From: Acidiflorens sp963847715
GTDB taxonomy: Bacteria > Acidobacteriota > Terriglobia > Terriglobales > Acidobacteriaceae
DNA length: 64,000 bases
Reading direction: 5' to 3'
NCBI GenBank assembly: GCA_963847715.1
Contig: CAWKAZ010000002.1
Span: 310,001 to 374,000, forward strand
Of the stretch, positions 62,466 through 64,000 are shown piece after piece. A program made the position numbers and the translations under genes. The stretch's first letter is position 1, and the number at the start of each line of letters is the position of its first letter. The notes beneath the pieces are model-generated. The model made no database searches, was not told where the DNA came from, and saw only the letters and a list, made by a program, of their open reading frames with translations.

Positions 62466-63268
62466 ATGGCAGACGAACTGCACGACATCCTGCGCAACCA
62501 CGTGAAGGAGAAGCTGGCGCGCGACGAGGTGGTGGCGTCGATGACGGTGCGGCTGTGCCGCTCGATCGAAATCGCGCGCATCGCTGCGACGGCGGGCTTT
62601 GACACGATCTATGTCGATGTCGAACACAACACGCTGTCGATCGACAACGTTTGCCAGATCTGCAATGCGGCGATGGCGCATGGCATCACGCCGCTGGTGC
62701 GCGTGCCGGCCAACACGCCGGAGACCGTTTGCCGGCTGCTCGACGGTGGCGCGATGGGCGTGATCGCACCGCATGTGCGCTCGGCCGAGGAGGCGCGTGA
62801 AATCGTGCGCTATGCCAAGTTCACGCCGCAGGGCGAGCGCGGCGCCGGGGGTGCGCTGCCGCACTATCACTATCGCAGTTTTCCATCCGCGGTGGTGAAC
62901 CAGGCGATGAACGACGCCACCATGGTCGTGGTGATGATGGAAACGGTCGCCGCGCTGGAGCACGTGGAGGAAATCGCCGCCGTCGAGGGTGTGGACATGA
63001 TGCTGATCGGCACCAACGACCTGTGCAACGAGATGGGCATCACCGGGCAGTTCGAGCACGCCAACGTGCGCAACGCGTATCTGCGCACGATCGCCGCCTG
63101 CCGGAAGCACGGCAAGCATGTCGGCGTCGGCGGCCTGGCGTCCCGCCGGACCTGATGGCCGAATACGTCCGCCAGGGTGCGCGCTACGTGTCCACCGGCA
63201 CCGATCTGGCATTTCTGCTGGCGGCGTCAGCGGACGAAGCGAAGTTCGTACAGGAGATCAAGGCTTAG
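62466..63268 (+). pseudogene. HpcH/HpaI-family aldolase, one frameshift near the 3' end
   Basis: This metal-dependent class II aldolase of the 2,4-dihydroxyhept-2-ene-1,7-dioate type has about 267 residues once corrected. It reads FDTIYVDVEHNTLSIDNVC, TPLVRVPANTPETVCRLLDG, GAMGVIAPHVRSAEEAREIV, VVVMMETVAALEHVEEIAAV and VDMMLIGTNDLCNEMGI, with the conserved Glu and Asp metal ligands. The first frame ends at 63155. A missing base near 63,138 (ctggc|gtcccg) is needed to reach PPDLMAEYVRQGARYVSTGT and the stop at 63268. GGGAGG lies 6 nt before ATG 62466. It would cleave or form 2-keto acids with pyruvate as donor. Confidence 0.88.
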
Positions 63269-64000
63269 CTGCAAGGGTGTTGCCCACCGCGTAGATCGAG
63301 CACGCCCAGCCTCGCCGACTGCAATGCTCCAAGGCGGCGGCTGCGGCGTCCTCCTGCGTGCGCTGAGCGATGATGCGGCCATAGTGCCCTTTGCCATCCG
63401 CGGCAAATGCCTTCTCGTAGGTCAGCGAGGTGACGTAATTCGCGAAGTCTCGCTCGCCTCGTGCATCCAGACCCGGCGGATCAGGCAGCGCCGCGGGTGA
63501 CGGGACCTCGACAATAGGTTGTATCGGCAGATGCAGTTTCGTCGAGGAACGCCGCAACGCGCGGCCACCACGGCGCGAATGCGGCAGCGAAGATCAGCAG
63601 ATGGCCATCACCGTCGAATGGCGGCGCCGCGTCGAATTGCGCCGGCGCCCCGCTGGCCGTATGGCGTCGAACATCTGCCGCGCGAGTTGCGGCCCGAAGA
63701 AACCATCGTTCGCGGCGAATATCCACAGGCTCGGTATGTGCGTACGTGTGCCGTACTCGTGCATCGTCTCGACCAGACGTTCCGGCTGGCAGACAAAGCT
63801 CGGGCCGCGGCGAGCCGAGTCGCACCGGCGAAGTCGATGATGCCGATGACGCCCGCCGGTGCGTTCAATGCGGCGGCAAGTGCCGCAAAGCCGCCGGCCG
63901 AATGTCCGACGAGGACGACGCGGTCCGGATCGGCCCATGGCTACGTGCCGCAGGCTCGCCAGACGCCGCCACAGGATGTCTCGGCCCCGACGTGGCCGGC
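63258..64000 (-). pseudogene. Alpha/beta hydrolase, partial and frameshifted
   Basis: The gene runs off the window edge. The nucleophile elbow is present in one frame (DRVVLVGHSAGGFAALAAAL), followed by GVIGIIDFAGATRL. In another frame are PSLWIFAANDGFFGPQLARQ, containing the acid region, then HLLIFAAAFAPWWPRVAAF. The C-terminus in a third frame is RDFANYVTSLTYEKAFAADG and ALEHCSRRGWACSIYAVGNT. At least three frame changes occur. The pattern fits a dienelactone-hydrolase-like family. Its stop overlaps the end of the aldolase gene by 11 nt (convergent). Confidence 0.75.

Overview
The window looks like a piece of an Acidobacteriota genome (Terriglobia-like), probably metagenome-assembled, joined near position 59,283 to DNA of a different origin. 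The Acidobacteriota assignment rests on gene style: paired prepilins with the leader ending G|FSLIEL, large FG-GAP/VCBS surface proteins with a C-terminal membrane hairpin, an RHS operon, a TonB-C protein, S46 and M28 peptidases, and many short palindromic intergenic repeats. No rRNA or marker gene is present to prove it.

Region 1 (1-14.0 kb) is a surface and signalling block. It has a FliA-type sigma factor, an FG-GAP protein, two PAS-GGDEF-EAL proteins, two type IV pilin-like proteins (one with a ~70-residue glycine/asparagine tail), a CheY-like receiver, a receiver-PilZ fusion, a lipoprotein and a stand-alone PilZ protein. Read together, this suggests c-di-GMP control of pili or attachment.

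Region 2 (14.3-28.56 kb) is an accessory island. On the left is a decayed tyrosine integrase beside a tRNA 3'-end fragment. On the right is a compact overlapping module (zinc ribbon, 39-residue membrane peptide, excisionase-like HTH, frameshifted integrase) abutting an intact tRNA-Ser(GCT). Inside lie a 1366-residue FG-GAP protein and a three-gene RHS operon with 4-nt overlaps.

Region 3 (28.6-59.28 kb) is ordinary chromosome: MFS transporter, S74 tail-fibre-like secreted protein, diguanylate cyclase, HyuA, TonB-C protein, a large protein with a cyclase-like domain, M28 peptidase, thioredoxin-like protein, MutY, RlpA/SPOR lipoprotein, HIT protein, SpoIIE-type phosphatase, a VapBC-like pair, S46 peptidase, glutamate dehydrogenase, Kelch protein, methyltransferase, DinB protein and a TPR protein. 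Palindromic repeats recur between genes and inside at least two of them.

Region 4 (59.28-64 kb) is visibly more GC-rich and carries a molybdenum hydroxylase large subunit, a D-2-hydroxyacid dehydrogenase, an HpcH/HpaI aldolase and an alpha/beta hydrolase. All four are broken by frameshifts. The TPR gene runs directly into the interior of the hydroxylase on the opposite strand. This looks like a chimeric contig end, probably alphaproteobacterial, with uncorrected indels rather than native gene content.
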